54,624 nt of DNA from Halobacteriales archaeon QS_5_70_17 (lineage in GTDB: Archaea > Halobacteriota > Halobacteria > Halobacteriales > Haloarculaceae): assembly GCA_003021975.1 (NCBI GenBank), contig PXRR01000008.1, positions 115,753 through 170,376 on the forward strand, given 5' to 3'. The notes below the pieces were generated by a model that did no database searches, had not been told where the DNA came from, and was given only the letters and a program-made list of their open reading frames with translations. Made by a program: the position numbers and the translations under genes. Below are positions 28,010 through 37,263 of this stretch, one piece after another (position 1 is the stretch's first letter; each line of letters starts with the position of its first letter).

Positions 28010-28545
28010 ATGGCCGACAAACAGCCCAGCGAGGAGGTCGACGAGAACCAGCTTTCCATGGCCCGGACCCTCGGGACCTCCTACCGGGACGCCGTGAGCT
28101 ACATGGCGACGCAGGTCGCCCACACCGGCGACACGACCGAGGCCGGCGACTACGTCGTCGGCTTCGCTCAGGAGGAGGCCGAGGGGACGTACGAACTCGT
28201 CGAGGAAGGCGAGTTCGAGTGGACCGAACCGGACGAGGAGAACTGCCACCTCGAGGTCGTCGTGATGGACGCCGCCGACGGGCGGTTCGTCCCGGGGACT
28301 GACGTCACGGCGACGTTCGAGGACGGCGACGGGGAGTACGGCCCCTTCGAGTTGCCTTTCCTCTGGCACCCGGGACTGTACCACTACGGCGCGAACCTCG
28401 AACTGCCCGGGTCTGGCAGCTACGACGTTCACGTCGCGGTCGACCCGCCCACGTTCATGCGCCACGACGAGATCAACGGCGACCGCTACGGGGAGCGCGT
28501 CGAGGTGACCTTCGAGGACGTGGACGTGGAAACCGGGCAGACTAG
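28010..28545 (+). CDS. Fe2+ transport-type (P19/Tp34-like, PF10634) protein, stop codon lost by a 1-nt deletion
   Basis: An approximately 178-residue protein resembling periplasmic iron-transport proteins of the P19/Tp34 group. Recognisable pieces are [39 protein letters not shown] with metal-ligand His residues, and [19 protein letters not shown]. No signal peptide is seen, as in some haloarchaeal relatives. The expected end is GQ followed by Asp and a TAG. At 28538-28545 the text reads cag-act-ag, so one G appears missing and the frame runs on into hisI. I place the natural end at the TAG at 28543-28545. Confidence 0.7.
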
Positions 28546-28636
28546 CGCGGTTCGGATCCGGAGCGATCCCGCTCGCCGGAGCCGGACGCCGACTGAGGCG
28601 AAAAGGCCTATCAGCGCCAGTCGCTTTGCTCCGCGT

Positions 28637-28984
28637 ATGAGCGTCGACCTCGAGTTCGGCGAGGACGGACTCGTCCCGGCCGTCGCACAGGACGCCGAGA
28701 CCGGGGCGGTACTGATGCTGGCGTACGCGTCGCCGGCGGCCGTCGAGCGCACCCGGGAGACCGGGCTGGCCCACTACTACTCCCGGAGCCGCGAGGAACT
28801 CTGGCAGAAGGGCGGTTCCAGCGGCCACGTCCAGCGGGTCAGGGAGGTCCGGGTGGACTGCGACGGTGACGCCCTGCTCTACCTCGTCGATCAGGAGGGC
28901 GGAGCCTGCCACACCGGTTACGAGAGCTGTTTCCACCGGGCCGTCGAGGGCGTCGACGTCGCCGCGGACGGCGCGGGCGCGAGC
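28637..28984 (+). CDS. hisI: Phosphoribosyl-AMP cyclohydrolase, C-terminus fused to the next gene
   Basis: Third step of histidine biosynthesis: hydrolysis of the adenine ring of phosphoribosyl-AMP. Conserved motifs are present from [19 protein letters not shown] through [19 protein letters not shown], and the zinc-binding cysteines VDCDGD (Cys75) and CHTGYESC (Cys91, Cys98). The frame normally closes about 15-20 residues later with a -VFDP-type tail. Here that tail is absent and the frame continues into a coiled-coil protein. An AT-richer element (gcgaaaagg near 28597) precedes the ATG by about 35 nt, so hisI should have its own start. The 3' boundary given is approximate. Confidence 0.85.
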
Positions 28985-30046
28985 GCCGAGGTGACGACCG
29001 TCGGCCGGCGGGCGACCAGCGAGACCTACCACGACCTCGTGGCAACGCTTGACCGCCACGAGGAGGACGCGACCGGGTACGGCGACTTCGAGAAATACGT
29101 CCAGTTCCAGGAGGCCGTCGCCGACCACCTCGCGGCGGTCGACGACGGGGCGCCGGCCAGCGACGCGTTCGCCGCCGCAGACGAGGCCCTCCAGCAGCGG
29201 ACGCTCTCCGAGTCGGACTTCGATCGCGCCCGCGAGGCGCTCGCCCCGGCCGCCGAGTACGCCGCGCTCCGGGAGGAACGCGTCGCCGCCCGCGAGCGCT
29301 ACCGGGAGGCACGGCGCGCGGTCGCACGCGAACTGACGGCGGCCGACGAGCGGGTCGCCGACCTCGAACGGCTCCGGCGGCTGGCCGCAGCCGACCTCGA
29401 CGCGCCCGTCGACCGGCTCCGGGACCCCATCGAGCGCTGCGACGAGCGCGTCCGCGAGGCGTTCCGGTCGTTCCGGCGCTCGGCGCCCGCCCGCGAGGTG
29501 GTCGCCGTCGCCGACCGCGCGGCCGGCACGCCGCTCGTCGACTACGAGCGGCCCCCCGAGCGCCTTCGGCGGTACGTCAGCGGGCGCGACGCCGGCCGGG
29601 AGACCGTCGCCACGCTGCTCGAGTACGCCGGCTACTCGGTCTCGAAGCTCGCCCACTACGTCGATGACCCGCGGGCACTGAAAGGCGCGGTCGGCGGCAA
29701 CCGGACGTACCTCGAAGGGCTGGACGCCGAACCGCTGACCGTCGGGTGGCCGCCGCCGCCGGCCGCCGCCCTGCGCTGGCGGACGCGCGAGCTGATCCCC
29801 GTCGTCGCCCGGATCGCCGACGAGGACTGCGTCGCCCGCCTGCGCGCGGTGCGGGCGCTCCCCCGGGAGACCGATTACGAACGGTTACGCGAGAGCGCGC
29901 TCGCGCGCGCCGAACTCGACGCCGACGAGCGCGAGCGGATCCGGCAGGGGGAGCTCGGGGCGGAACTGGCGTCCGCCCGGGAGCGCCGCGAGCGCCTCGC
30001 CGCGGCCCTCGAGGAGCACCCGCCGCCGGAGGAACTGGACGCGTAG
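28985..30046 (+). CDS. Coiled-coil protein conserved in haloarchaea (DUF7118-like), N-terminus lost in fusion to hisI
   Basis: About 350 residues of mostly helical, Arg/Glu/Ala-rich sequence ([60 protein letters not shown]). The end has [20 protein letters not shown] and a charged C-terminal coil. I know this protein as a separate gene downstream of hisI. Here its first roughly 30-40 residues and its start codon are missing and it is in frame with hisI. Function unknown. The fusion may be a deletion artefact. Confidence 0.6.
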   Translation, partial: AEVTTVGRRATSETYHDLVATLDRHEEDATGYGDFEKYVQFQEAVADHLAAVDDGAPASDAFAAADEALQQRTLSESDFDRAREALAPAAEYAALREERVAARERYREARRAVARELTAADERVADLERLRRLAAADLDAPVDRLRDPIERCDERVREAFRSFRRSAPAREVVAVADRAAGTPLVDYERPPERLRRYVSGRDAGRETVATLLEYAGYSVSKLAHYVDDPRALKGAVGGNRTYLEGLDAEPLTVGWPPPPAAALRWRTRELIPVVARIADEDCVARLRAVRALPRETDYERLRESALARAELDADERERIRQGELGAELASARERRERLAAALEEHPPPEELDA

Positions 30047-30062
30047 GTCCCGAACCGGGACC
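30046..30062. terminator. Inverted repeat at convergent gene ends, possible bidirectional terminator
   Basis: GGTCCCG and CGGGACC are separated by three bases, immediately after the stop of the plus-strand gene and upstream of the end of the minus-strand kinase. No T-tract follows, so termination activity is only suggested by position. Confidence 0.35.
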
Positions 30063-30160
30063 GAGGGCCGTGTTCGCGGTCCCGATCGGGGATCGCGGGA
30101 CGGTCGAACCCGCCGACGGTGCGCGACGAGCGCGTCGGCGTCGGGCTTCGGGCTTCGACG

Positions 30161-33121
30161 CTATCCGCGCGGCGAGGCCGGACCGCAACGGGCGGTTCTC
30201 ATCCTGGTCACGGCGTCTCGACCCCGGTGATCTCGAACCTGGCCCCGCCTCTCCGCGACGCGGATCTCCCAGCCGTGCGCCTTGACGATCTCCTCGACGA
30301 TCGCGAGGCCGAAGCCGATCCCGCCGTCGGCCGTCGTGTACCCGTGCTCGAAGACGGCGTCGCGCTCGTCGGCGGGAATGCCCGGGCCGTCGTCCTCGAC
30401 GTAGAAGCCGCCCCCGTCGAGCGCGCCGACCCGCACCGTCACGCTCCGCCCGCCGTGGCTCACCGCGTTGCGAAACAGGTTCTCGAACAGCTGGCGGAGC
30501 CGTCCCGGGTCGCCCCGGACCGCCACTCCCGCTTCGACCTCCAGCTCCGCGTTCGCGGTCGCGACGTCCTCCCACCACCGGTCGAGCCGGTCCGAGAACC
30601 GGACGGGCTCCCGGTCGCCGACCGTCCGACCCTCCCGGGCCAGCGTCAGCGTCTCGTCGATGATCTCCCCGATCCTGTCCAGCGACCGCGCAATCGCGTC
30701 GAGGTGGTGGCTGTCGCACTCCTCGGTAGCCAGTTCGAGCCGCCCGGCCGCGGTGGTCAGCGGAGTTCGGAGGTCGTGGCTGACGATGCTCGTGAACTTC
30801 TCGAGGCGGTCGTTCTGCCGCTCGAGCTCGCGCTTGTACTCGACGCGTTCCGTGATGTCGGTCGTCACCGCACAGATCCCGTCCGGCGCGCCGGACTCGT
30901 CGAAGATCGGGCTCTTGAGCGTGAGGAACGTCCGCATCCCGTCCGCCGTGGGGACCTCCTCCTCGACTCTGATCGTCTCGCGGTCGCGGAGGACCCGCCG
31001 GTCGTCGGCGCGGTACCGGTCGGCGATCCCCTCCGAGAACAGGTCGTAGTCCGTCCGCCCGACCGCCTCCTCCTCTCCGATGCCGAGGACGTCGCGACAC
31101 GTGTCGCTCATGAGCCGGTATCGCCCCTCGCTGTCCTTGACGAACACTGCGGCGGTCGTCGTATCGAGGATGGTCTGGAGCAGCCGGTTCGTCTCTCGGA
31201 GTTCCCGCTCGTACTTCCTTCGCTCGGTGACGTCGCGGACGACGCAGACGACGCCGTCCTCCATGACCGTCAGCGACAGCTCCTGAGGGAACGAACTGCC
31301 GTCCCGCCGCGTGCCGATCCCCTCGCCGCGCCAGCTCCCCTCCTCGAACAGCGTCGGGAGGACCTCCTTTCGCATGCGCTCCCGCTCGCTGTCGTCGTAG
31401 CAGATTCCCCAGCTCTCCCCGACGAACGCCTCCGGATCGTCGTAGCCGTAGATGTCGGCGTGGGCCTGGTTCACGAACGTGTACTCGCGGTTCTCGTCGA
31501 GGATCGCGATGCCGTCGATCGACGCCTCCATCGCCGTCGACCGCGCCTTCAGTCGCCGCTCGCGCTCTCGGCGCTCGGTGATGTCGCGGGCGGCGGCGAA
31601 GAAGACGTCTTCGTCGGGTGCGTCCAGTCGACCGACGCGCACCTCGACGGGGAACTCCGTCCCGTCGGCCCGCCTGTGAACGCTGTTGACGTTCTCGATC
31701 TCGTCGGGACGCATCCCCGCCCACAGCGCACGCAGTTCGTCCGGCGACAGCCCCCGATCGATGTCCGACACGTCCATCCCGACGAGCCGTTCGCGGTCGT
31801 ACCCCAGCGTCTCGCAGGCGTGTTCGTTCACGTCGACGATCCGGCCGTCGGCCGCGTGGAGGATGATCGAATCGACCGACTGCTCGAAGAGCCGTCTGAA
31901 GCGCCGGGCGGTCCGATCGCGCTCCGCCCGATCGAGCGCCGTCTCGACGTTCGCCGCCAGGAGCTCGACGAGCGAGCGATCGGGTCCATCGATCCCGGTC
32001 CGGTCGACCGAAGTGACGATCATCACCCCGTGGTCGCCCAGCGGAAGGACCAGTTCCGACTCCGTCGGCGCGTCCGCGACGTCCCCCGGTCGTTCGCCGG
32101 GGCCCCGGGAGAGACTGGGCGCTCCCGTTCGAAACGCTTCCCGGAGGGGGCGGTCCCCCGACGCGTGGCTGGGAAGGTCCCCCTCGTCGCTCCCGGCGGC
32201 CGGTTCGAGGGACTCGGCGTCGTCACCGAGCCAGACGCCGCTCGCCGGATAACCCAGCGCGTCGGTGACCGTCCGGACTGCCGTCTCGCAGACCGCGTCC
32301 CGGTTGCCGGTCCGCGCGAGCTCCCGGGTCGCATCGCGGAGCCGCTCGATCCGGTGCTTCAGATCGCGACGTGCGGTGGCGCTCCGAAGGATGTCGGTGG
32401 AGCCCCGGACCCGTCCGTCGGAAACCGACTCCACGCGGTGCTCGGTGACGACGCGATCACCGCGCTTCGGGACGATCTCGGCCTCGAACCGGACGACGTC
32501 GGGTCCGTCCTCGGAGCGGACGCGCGCGAGGTTGGTCTCGATGGTCGCGGCGGCCTCGGCGTCCGCGACGCGGTCGAGGTCGGCGCCGACGAGGCTCTCG
32601 CGGTCGTCCCCGACCAGATCCGCGAATCCGTCGTTGACGTCGACGAACGTCCCCTCCTCGTCGAGGACGTAGCCCGGGTCCGCGAGCGCGTCGGGGAGAG
32701 TTCCGTCCCGGTCGCTCTCCCGCCCGGCGTGCGGGTCGGCGGCGCCCCCGACGATGCGCTCGACCAAGCGGTCGACGGAATCTGGCTCGCCTTTCGGGAC
32801 GTAGCCGGCCGCCCCGGCGTTGAGCGCGTTCGCGGCGACCTCCTCGCTCCGTTCGCTCGTGAACAGGACGATCGGAAGCGACCGACCGGGGAACCGCGCG
32901 CGGATCCGCTCGACGAACTCGACGCCCGTCATCCCGGGCACGTCGTAGTCGCTGACGACGCAGTCGGCGGCGGTCGGATCGCTACGGAGTCGGGCGAGAG
33001 CGTCGCCGGGCGAGGACTCGGTTACGACCTCCAGACGGTCGTCTTCGCGTTCTAGCGACTCGACCGTGGGACCGCGGGCCGGGTCGTCGTCGACGTAGAG
33101 AACGCGGATCGATTCGCCCAT
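30161..33121 (-). CDS. Multi-PAS sensor histidine kinase with receiver domain
   Basis: A 986-residue hybrid-type sensor. It starts at MGESIRVLYVDDDP (ATG 33121) with a receiver domain (phospho-Asp in VVSDYDVPGMTGVEF, Lys in YVPKGEP). A PAS domain (about 140-260), a GAF domain (about 270-410) and three further PAS domains (about 415-780) follow. The HisKA phosphoacceptor is SHDLRTPLTTA and the HATPase has NLFRNAVSHGG, DDGPGIPADER and GGIGFGLAIV. No membrane helix is visible, so it is cytoplasmic. Near 30252 a 2-nt shift replaces the expected last residues (ARFEITGVETP, stop at 30208) with an unrelated tail to 30161. The effect on function should be small. No linked output regulator is present. 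Confidence 0.88.
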   Translation of the reverse strand: MGESIRVLYVDDDPARGPTVESLEREDDRLEVVTESSPGDALARLRSDPTAADCVVSDYDVPGMTGVEFVERIRARFPGRSLPIVLFTSERSEEVAANALNAGAAGYVPKGEPDSVDRLVERIVGGAADPHAGRESDRDGTLPDALADPGYVLDEEGTFVDVNDGFADLVGDDRESLVGADLDRVADAEAAATIETNLARVRSEDGPDVVRFEAEIVPKRGDRVVTEHRVESVSDGRVRGSTDILRSATARRDLKHRIERLRDATRELARTGNRDAVCETAVRTVTDALGYPASGVWLGDDAESLEPAAGSDEGDLPSHASGDRPLREAFRTGAPSLSRGPGERPGDVADAPTESELVLPLGDHGVMIVTSVDRTGIDGPDRSLVELLAANVETALDRAERDRTARRFRRLFEQSVDSIILHAADGRIVDVNEHACETLGYDRERLVGMDVSDIDRGLSPDELRALWAGMRPDEIENVNSVHRRADGTEFPVEVRVGRLDAPDEDVFFAAARDITERRERERRLKARSTAMEASIDGIAILDENREYTFVNQAHADIYGYDDPEAFVGESWGICYDDSERERMRKEVLPTLFEEGSWRGEGIGTRRDGSSFPQELSLTVMEDGVVCVVRDVTERRKYERELRETNRLLQTILDTTTAAVFVKDSEGRYRLMSDTCRDVLGIGEEEAVGRTDYDLFSEGIADRYRADDRRVLRDRETIRVEEEVPTADGMRTFLTLKSPIFDESGAPDGICAVTTDITERVEYKRELERQNDRLEKFTSIVSHDLRTPLTTAAGRLELATEECDSHHLDAIARSLDRIGEIIDETLTLAREGRTVGDREPVRFSDRLDRWWEDVATANAELEVEAGVAVRGDPGRLRQLFENLFRNAVSHGGRSVTVRVGALDGGGFYVEDDGPGIPADERDAVFEHGYTTADGGIGFGLAIVEEIVKAHGWEIRVAERRGQVRDHRGRDAVTRMRTARCGPASPRG

Positions 33122-33357
33122 CGTTTGCCTCCCTGGAACGAAGCGGTTATCAATTCCCTGATCGCTCCCGTCCCGGGACCCGTGGACGGTGCCGACCCTG
33201 ACCGAGAACTGCTCGCGGCCCGCCGAAAGCGACCGCGAAGGGCGACCCCCCATTTTCGACTGCGCGGTAGCTTTCGGCCCGGATTTGGTATAGCTGAATG
33301 TAATTTATCGGTGTGCACCGGCGGCTTTCCGTCGGGGAACTTCGCGCGGGAGAAGCC

Positions 33358-34695
33358 TCAGACCTCGCGGAGGTCAGTTTCCATCGCGTCCGCGAGTTTC
33401 TCGGCGCGGTCGCGGTCGCGGGCTTCGGCGTAGAGCCGGACGACCGGTTCGGTCCCGCTGGGGCGGACGAGCACCCAGCCGTCGCCGTAATCCAGCCGGT
33501 AGCCGTCGATGGTCGTCAGGTCGGCGTCGCTGCCGCGGGCGGCCTCCTCGGCGGCCGCGAGCAACCGCTCGCGCTCGTCGTCGTCGCTGTACCCCACGTT
33601 GCGCCGGATGTTGTGGTAGCCGCCGTGATCGGCCGCGATCTCGCTGGCTGTTCGCTTCGTCGCCGCGAGCAGTTCGATGAAGCGGGCGGCGGTGTAAGCT
33701 CCGTCGCGGGCCAGTCGGTAGTTCGGGAAGAGCACGCCGCCGTTGCCCTCGCCGGCGACGGGGACGGTGGCCCCCTCGCGACGGAGCCGTTGAATGCGGG
33801 TGATGATGTTCGTCGAGCCGATAGAGGTGAGTTCGAGGGTCGCGCCGGCCTCGTCGACGACGTCGACGAGCCGCTGGGAGACGTTGACCGCCGAGACGGT
33901 CGTGTCGCCGGCCTCCAGTTCCGCGGCCGCGAGAGCCGCCAGCGCCGCGTCGCCCTCGACGTGGGCGCCGGTTTCGTCGACGAAGATGGCACGGTCGGCG
34001 TCCCCGTCGTGGGCGACCCCCAGGTCCGCGTCCGCGGTGCGGACGAGCCGCCGGAGGTCCGCGAGGTTCTCCTCGACTGGTTCGGGGTCGCGCCCCGGGA
34101 ACCGACCGTCCGGCTGGGCGTTGACAGTGACGACGTCACAGCCCAGCTCCCGGAAGAACCCGGGGCTGGTGAGCGATCCGGCGCCGTGCCCGGGATCGAG
34201 GGCGATCCGCACGTCGGCGGCCTCGATGTCCCCCCGGTGGACCCGATTGAGCAGTTCGGTGACGTACTCCTCCTGGACGGTGTCGATGCGGTGGCTCTCT
34301 CCGGTCGTCTCCCAGTCGGCGAACGTGAACCGATCGGCGAGCAGCCGATCCTCGACGCGCTCGAGGGCGTCGCGGGCGAGTTCGACGCCGTCGGAGCCGA
34401 CGAGCTTCACGCCGTTGTACTCCGGGGGGTTGTGGCTGGCGGTGATTATCAGCCCGGGGATCCCCTCGCGCTCGGCGTACGCCTGCAGCGCCGGCGTCGG
34501 GACGACTCCGATCCGGTCGACGTCGCAGCCGACGCTCTGTGCGAATCGTTCGCGGCGCCCGAGGGCGACCCGGGGTCGGCTGTCGGCGTCGGCTGCGTAG
34601 ACCGACCCGGCCGCCATGGCGACGCGACCGACGAACGCCGGGGTCAACTCTTCGTTCGCGACGCCCCGGACGCCGCTGGAGCCGAAAATCTTCAT
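33358..34695 (-). CDS. glmM: Phosphoglucosamine mutase-type phosphohexomutase with internal deletion
   Basis: A 445-residue alpha-D-phosphohexomutase that interconverts glucosamine-6-P and glucosamine-1-P, or a related sugar pair, for nucleotide-sugar synthesis. Motifs are KIFGSSGVRGVANEELTP, the catalytic serine loop ITASHNPPEYNG, the metal loop AHDGDADRAI and the phosphate-binding VRPSGTEPVVRLYAE near the C-terminus. At 34545-34570 VALGR is followed directly by RERFAQSVG. Relatives have a GRDTR-type loop plus about a dozen residues there, so roughly 27 nt are missing, in frame. The GRDTR loop is conserved in the family, so activity of this version is doubtful. Confidence 0.82.
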   Translation of the reverse strand: MKIFGSSGVRGVANEELTPAFVGRVAMAAGSVYAADADSRPRVALGRRERFAQSVGCDVDRIGVVPTPALQAYAEREGIPGLIITASHNPPEYNGVKLVGSDGVELARDALERVEDRLLADRFTFADWETTGESHRIDTVQEEYVTELLNRVHRGDIEAADVRIALDPGHGAGSLTSPGFFRELGCDVVTVNAQPDGRFPGRDPEPVEENLADLRRLVRTADADLGVAHDGDADRAIFVDETGAHVEGDAALAALAAAELEAGDTTVSAVNVSQRLVDVVDEAGATLELTSIGSTNIITRIQRLRREGATVPVAGEGNGGVLFPNYRLARDGAYTAARFIELLAATKRTASEIAADHGGYHNIRRNVGYSDDDERERLLAAAEEAARGSDADLTTIDGYRLDYGDGWVLVRPSGTEPVVRLYAEARDRDRAEKLADAMETDLREV

Positions 34696-34719
34696 TGTCG
34701 GACCCTCCGAACGGGATTC

Positions 34720-36457
34720 TCAAATGGATTGCGAAGCTGCCGATATACTACATGCCGCTATAACGAACTCCGACTCCGCTCCGCTGGCGACCGAGCCGCG
34801 GTCCTCATCTGCTCGGAGACGAACTGTCGCCACCGAACGCCGGCTACTAGCCCCGCTTCCGTCGGAGCGTCGGGCGGACCGTCTACCGGGTCGTCCCTGA
34901 GCGGTCACGCTCGTCGGCCGCCCCGCCGGGATCGGGATCCCGGGACTCCCGATCCGACCGGTCTCGGCCGGAGAGGGGATCCCACGATCGACCTCACGGG
35001 AGTTGGCGACGAGAGACGCCCCTTGTGGAGTCGCGTCCCTGCCGCCCGCTCCGTCGTCCGACGGTCCGGTTCCCTTGGCCGGCGGTCCGTCGCCGCTCTC
35101 TGTCGAATTCGACGTGACGTTCGCTCCCCCGGGGGCCGACGCAGCGTCCGCTCCCGCACCGTCGACCGTCCCGTTCGATCCCGTCCCGGTCGTATCACCG
35201 GAGCTCTCGGCCTCAGCGCCGTCGGTGGAGTTCCCGTCGTTCACCGCACCGTCGCCGCTGCTCGACTCACTCCCGGCCGCGGTCGGATCCGACTCGGACG
35301 ACGATTCCGACGCCGGAGCCGGTTCGGCGTCGGAACTCCCGCCAGCCGCGGCGGTACCAGTGCCGTTTTCGGTGGAGTCTGGTGATCCGGAGTCGTTCCT
35401 CGCTCCGGTCTCGTCCGCTGGCGTGGCAGCGCCCTCGGTCGTCGCGTTCGCCTCGGAACCCTCCGTATCGGAGCCGTTGACGGCGCTCGTGGGTTCTATC
35501 CGGGAGATGTTCGTCTCAGAGATGTTCGGCCCGGAGTCGTTCGTCGACGTATCGGCGGCGTCTGCCGTCACTCCGGTACCGTTACTCGCCTCGGTGTGGT
35601 TCGCCGACTCGGAGTCGCTCGCCACCCCGTTCTCGGTCGCAGCGTCACCCGTCGTCGCCGCTCGACCGTCAGCGCCGTCGGCCGTCTCGTTTCTCCCCGC
35701 GTTCGGGTCGCCGGTATCGCTTTTCGTGCCGTCCGTCGCACTGTCCGGACCGCTCCTGGTTTCGCTCGCTGCCGCGTCAGCGCTCGTCTCCGGCGACGTC
35801 GTCTCGTTTGCGGTCGCGTTCGCCGCCTGGGTAGCGTCGGCAGTCCCGCTCGCCGGAGCCGAGCGCGTCGTAGCCCACGAAGTGGACGTGCATCGACGTC
35901 ATGTCGGGTTCTCGGTCGTCCGGCATGCGATTGGTCATCGTTATCTCGACGCACTCCGCGGCGTTCGCCCGGATCGTGAGCGGTCGGGGGCGCACCGCCC
36001 CGGAGCGGATGGCCTCCTCGTTTCCCTTGAGCGCGTAGACCAGCGCCTTCGGATCGTGGTCCCCGTCGTTGTTGTACGTGATCTCCGTCTCCGAGAGTCG
36101 TGGCCGTCACCGGCCGCGGCCGACGACCCCTTCGGCGGGACCGGCGGCGCGCCCAACGAGAACTCGCCCTCGTCCGACCCGGCGGCACCGTCGGCGGGCC
36201 CGCCGTACCCCAGGTGCTCCGACGGCGGCGTCTCCGACGTGTCGTCGGCGCCGGTCCGGTCGCTGCGGTCGCCGGGGTCCGATTCGCCGTGGTCGTGACT
36301 GCTGTGGTCGTGGCCGCTGTCGGCGGCGCCGACCTCGCTTTCCCGCGTCGCTTCCTGTCGTGCCCGTGGCAGGCGTGAGGAGGGCGACGGCGACGGCGAA
36401 CGTTCTCACCACGAGGGTGACCGACAGCACCGTCACCGCGACGGCTCGTCCGTTCAT
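34720..36457 (-). pseudogene. Decayed cell-surface cupredoxin / multicopper-oxidase-like protein with Ser/Thr/Asp-rich linker
   Basis: Pieces of one exported protein are spread over two frames with three changes. The ATG at 36457 begins a signal peptide (MNGRAVAVTVLSVTLVV). A His/Asp-rich stretch with HDHSSHDHGESDPGD follows near 36330. A cupredoxin-like piece (TEITYNNDGDHDPKALVYAL, RPLTIRANAAECVEITMTN, SMHVHFVGYDALGS) covers about 36090-35860. A linker of nearly 200 residues dominated by Ser, Thr, Asn, Asp, Gly and Ala (many N-x-S/T sites) then runs to about 35000. The remaining copper-site domains expected downstream are missing, and the end at 34720 is unrelated sequence. It is most likely a broken multicopper oxidase-like surface protein. 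Confidence 0.5.
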
Positions 36458-36702
36458 CGGCCTCTCCGATCGCCGCACCTCCTCCGCTCGCCGCAGTCGC
36501 GGATCCGCTCCGGAGCGGCCGCGCGGCGAGACGATAGCTCCTGCTCTAACCGTGTTCGTTCTGTACGGGGAACCGTCGAAACTGTCAATCACACAACTAG
36601 CGTATGGAACGTCGATGAAGGATCAGCGAGGATCGGGTAGAATCGGGGACGACGCCGATGGGACCACGACGGAGCCGGTCGGAAAATCACGCCGGACGAG
36701 CG
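36458..36702. other. Gap between two minus-strand genes, no gene seen
   Basis: The gap contains an AT-richer patch (36545-36605) with cgaaactgtcaatcacac and ctagcgtatgg, which may hold the promoter of the surface-protein gene. No conserved frame was found. Confidence 0.4.
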
Positions 36703-37146
36703 CTACTGCGGGTCGTCGTAGGCCGGGTAGACCTCGCTGGCCCAGATGCACGGCGTCGAGAACAAGCGCTCGCGGTCGAAGTGTTCCCCCGGGTCGAGCA
36801 CCCGCCCCCGGTCGAAGACGACCGCGTGCCAGTCGACGGTCCGGGCCGGCGAAGCGACGGTGAGCACCAGCGTCCGCCGGTCGAACGGCATCGACCGGGC
36901 GAACGGCGCCGACTGCCGGGCGAGTTCCCCCACCGTCGGCCGCTCGCGGACCGTCACCAGGTCGTTGGCGATCGGGTGGCTCTCGAGGTACGCCTCCAGT
37001 TGCGCGTGGGGGGTCGGCACGTCGACGGCGGCTTTCACCGCCGCGAGCGGTTCGCCGGTGACAGTCGCCAGGCAGGCGGCCCCGCAGTCGTCCCGGTCGG
37101 CCTGTTCGACGAGCGCGACCGACCCCCGACCGGTGACGGTCGCCAT
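36703..37146 (-). CDS. Stand-alone C39-like (papain-fold) cysteine peptidase
   Basis: A 147-residue soluble protein with the C39 peptidase signature: Gln15 of the oxyanion hole, nucleophile Cys21 in the DDCGAACLATVTG motif, His107 in VDWHAVVFD and Asp118 in VLDPGEHF. These have the order and spacing of the double-glycine-leader peptidase domain. In most systems this domain is fused to an ABC exporter and trims bacteriocin-type leaders. Here it stands alone with no transporter next to it. A divergent acidic 112-residue protein starts 118 nt away. Proteolytic function is inferred from the intact catalytic residues, and the substrate is unknown. Confidence 0.7.
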   Translation of the reverse strand: MATVTGRGSVALVEQADRDDCGAACLATVTGEPLAAVKAAVDVPTPHAQLEAYLESHPIANDLVTVRERPTVGELARQSAPFARSMPFDRRTLVLTVASPARTVDWHAVVFDRGRVLDPGEHFDRERLFSTPCIWASEVYPAYDDPQ

Positions 37147-37240
37147 CTTCGTACACGAATAGGAGAACGTACCACAACTAATACATTCGGCTACGTGTAT
37201 TAGACGGGGACTACGATCGTACCCGCCGCCAGTGTCTTTA

Positions 37241-37261
37241 CCGCCCGCTACTCACGGGCGG
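37241..37261. promoter_or_regulatory. Perfect 7-bp inverted repeat at the start of the 37264 gene
   Basis: CCGCCCG (37241-37247) and CGGGCGG (37255-37261) flank a 7-nt loop. The repeat ends 2 nt before the ATG and directly follows the TATA-like gtctttacc (37233-37241). It could be an operator or a 5' hairpin. Confidence 0.4.
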
Positions 37262-37263
37262 AC

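Noticed and set aside
30119-33055. A 978-codon open frame on the plus strand opposite the histidine kinase
   Set aside because: It is the mirror of the kinase codons and contains no domain. The minus strand shows receiver, PAS, GAF and HATPase motifs.
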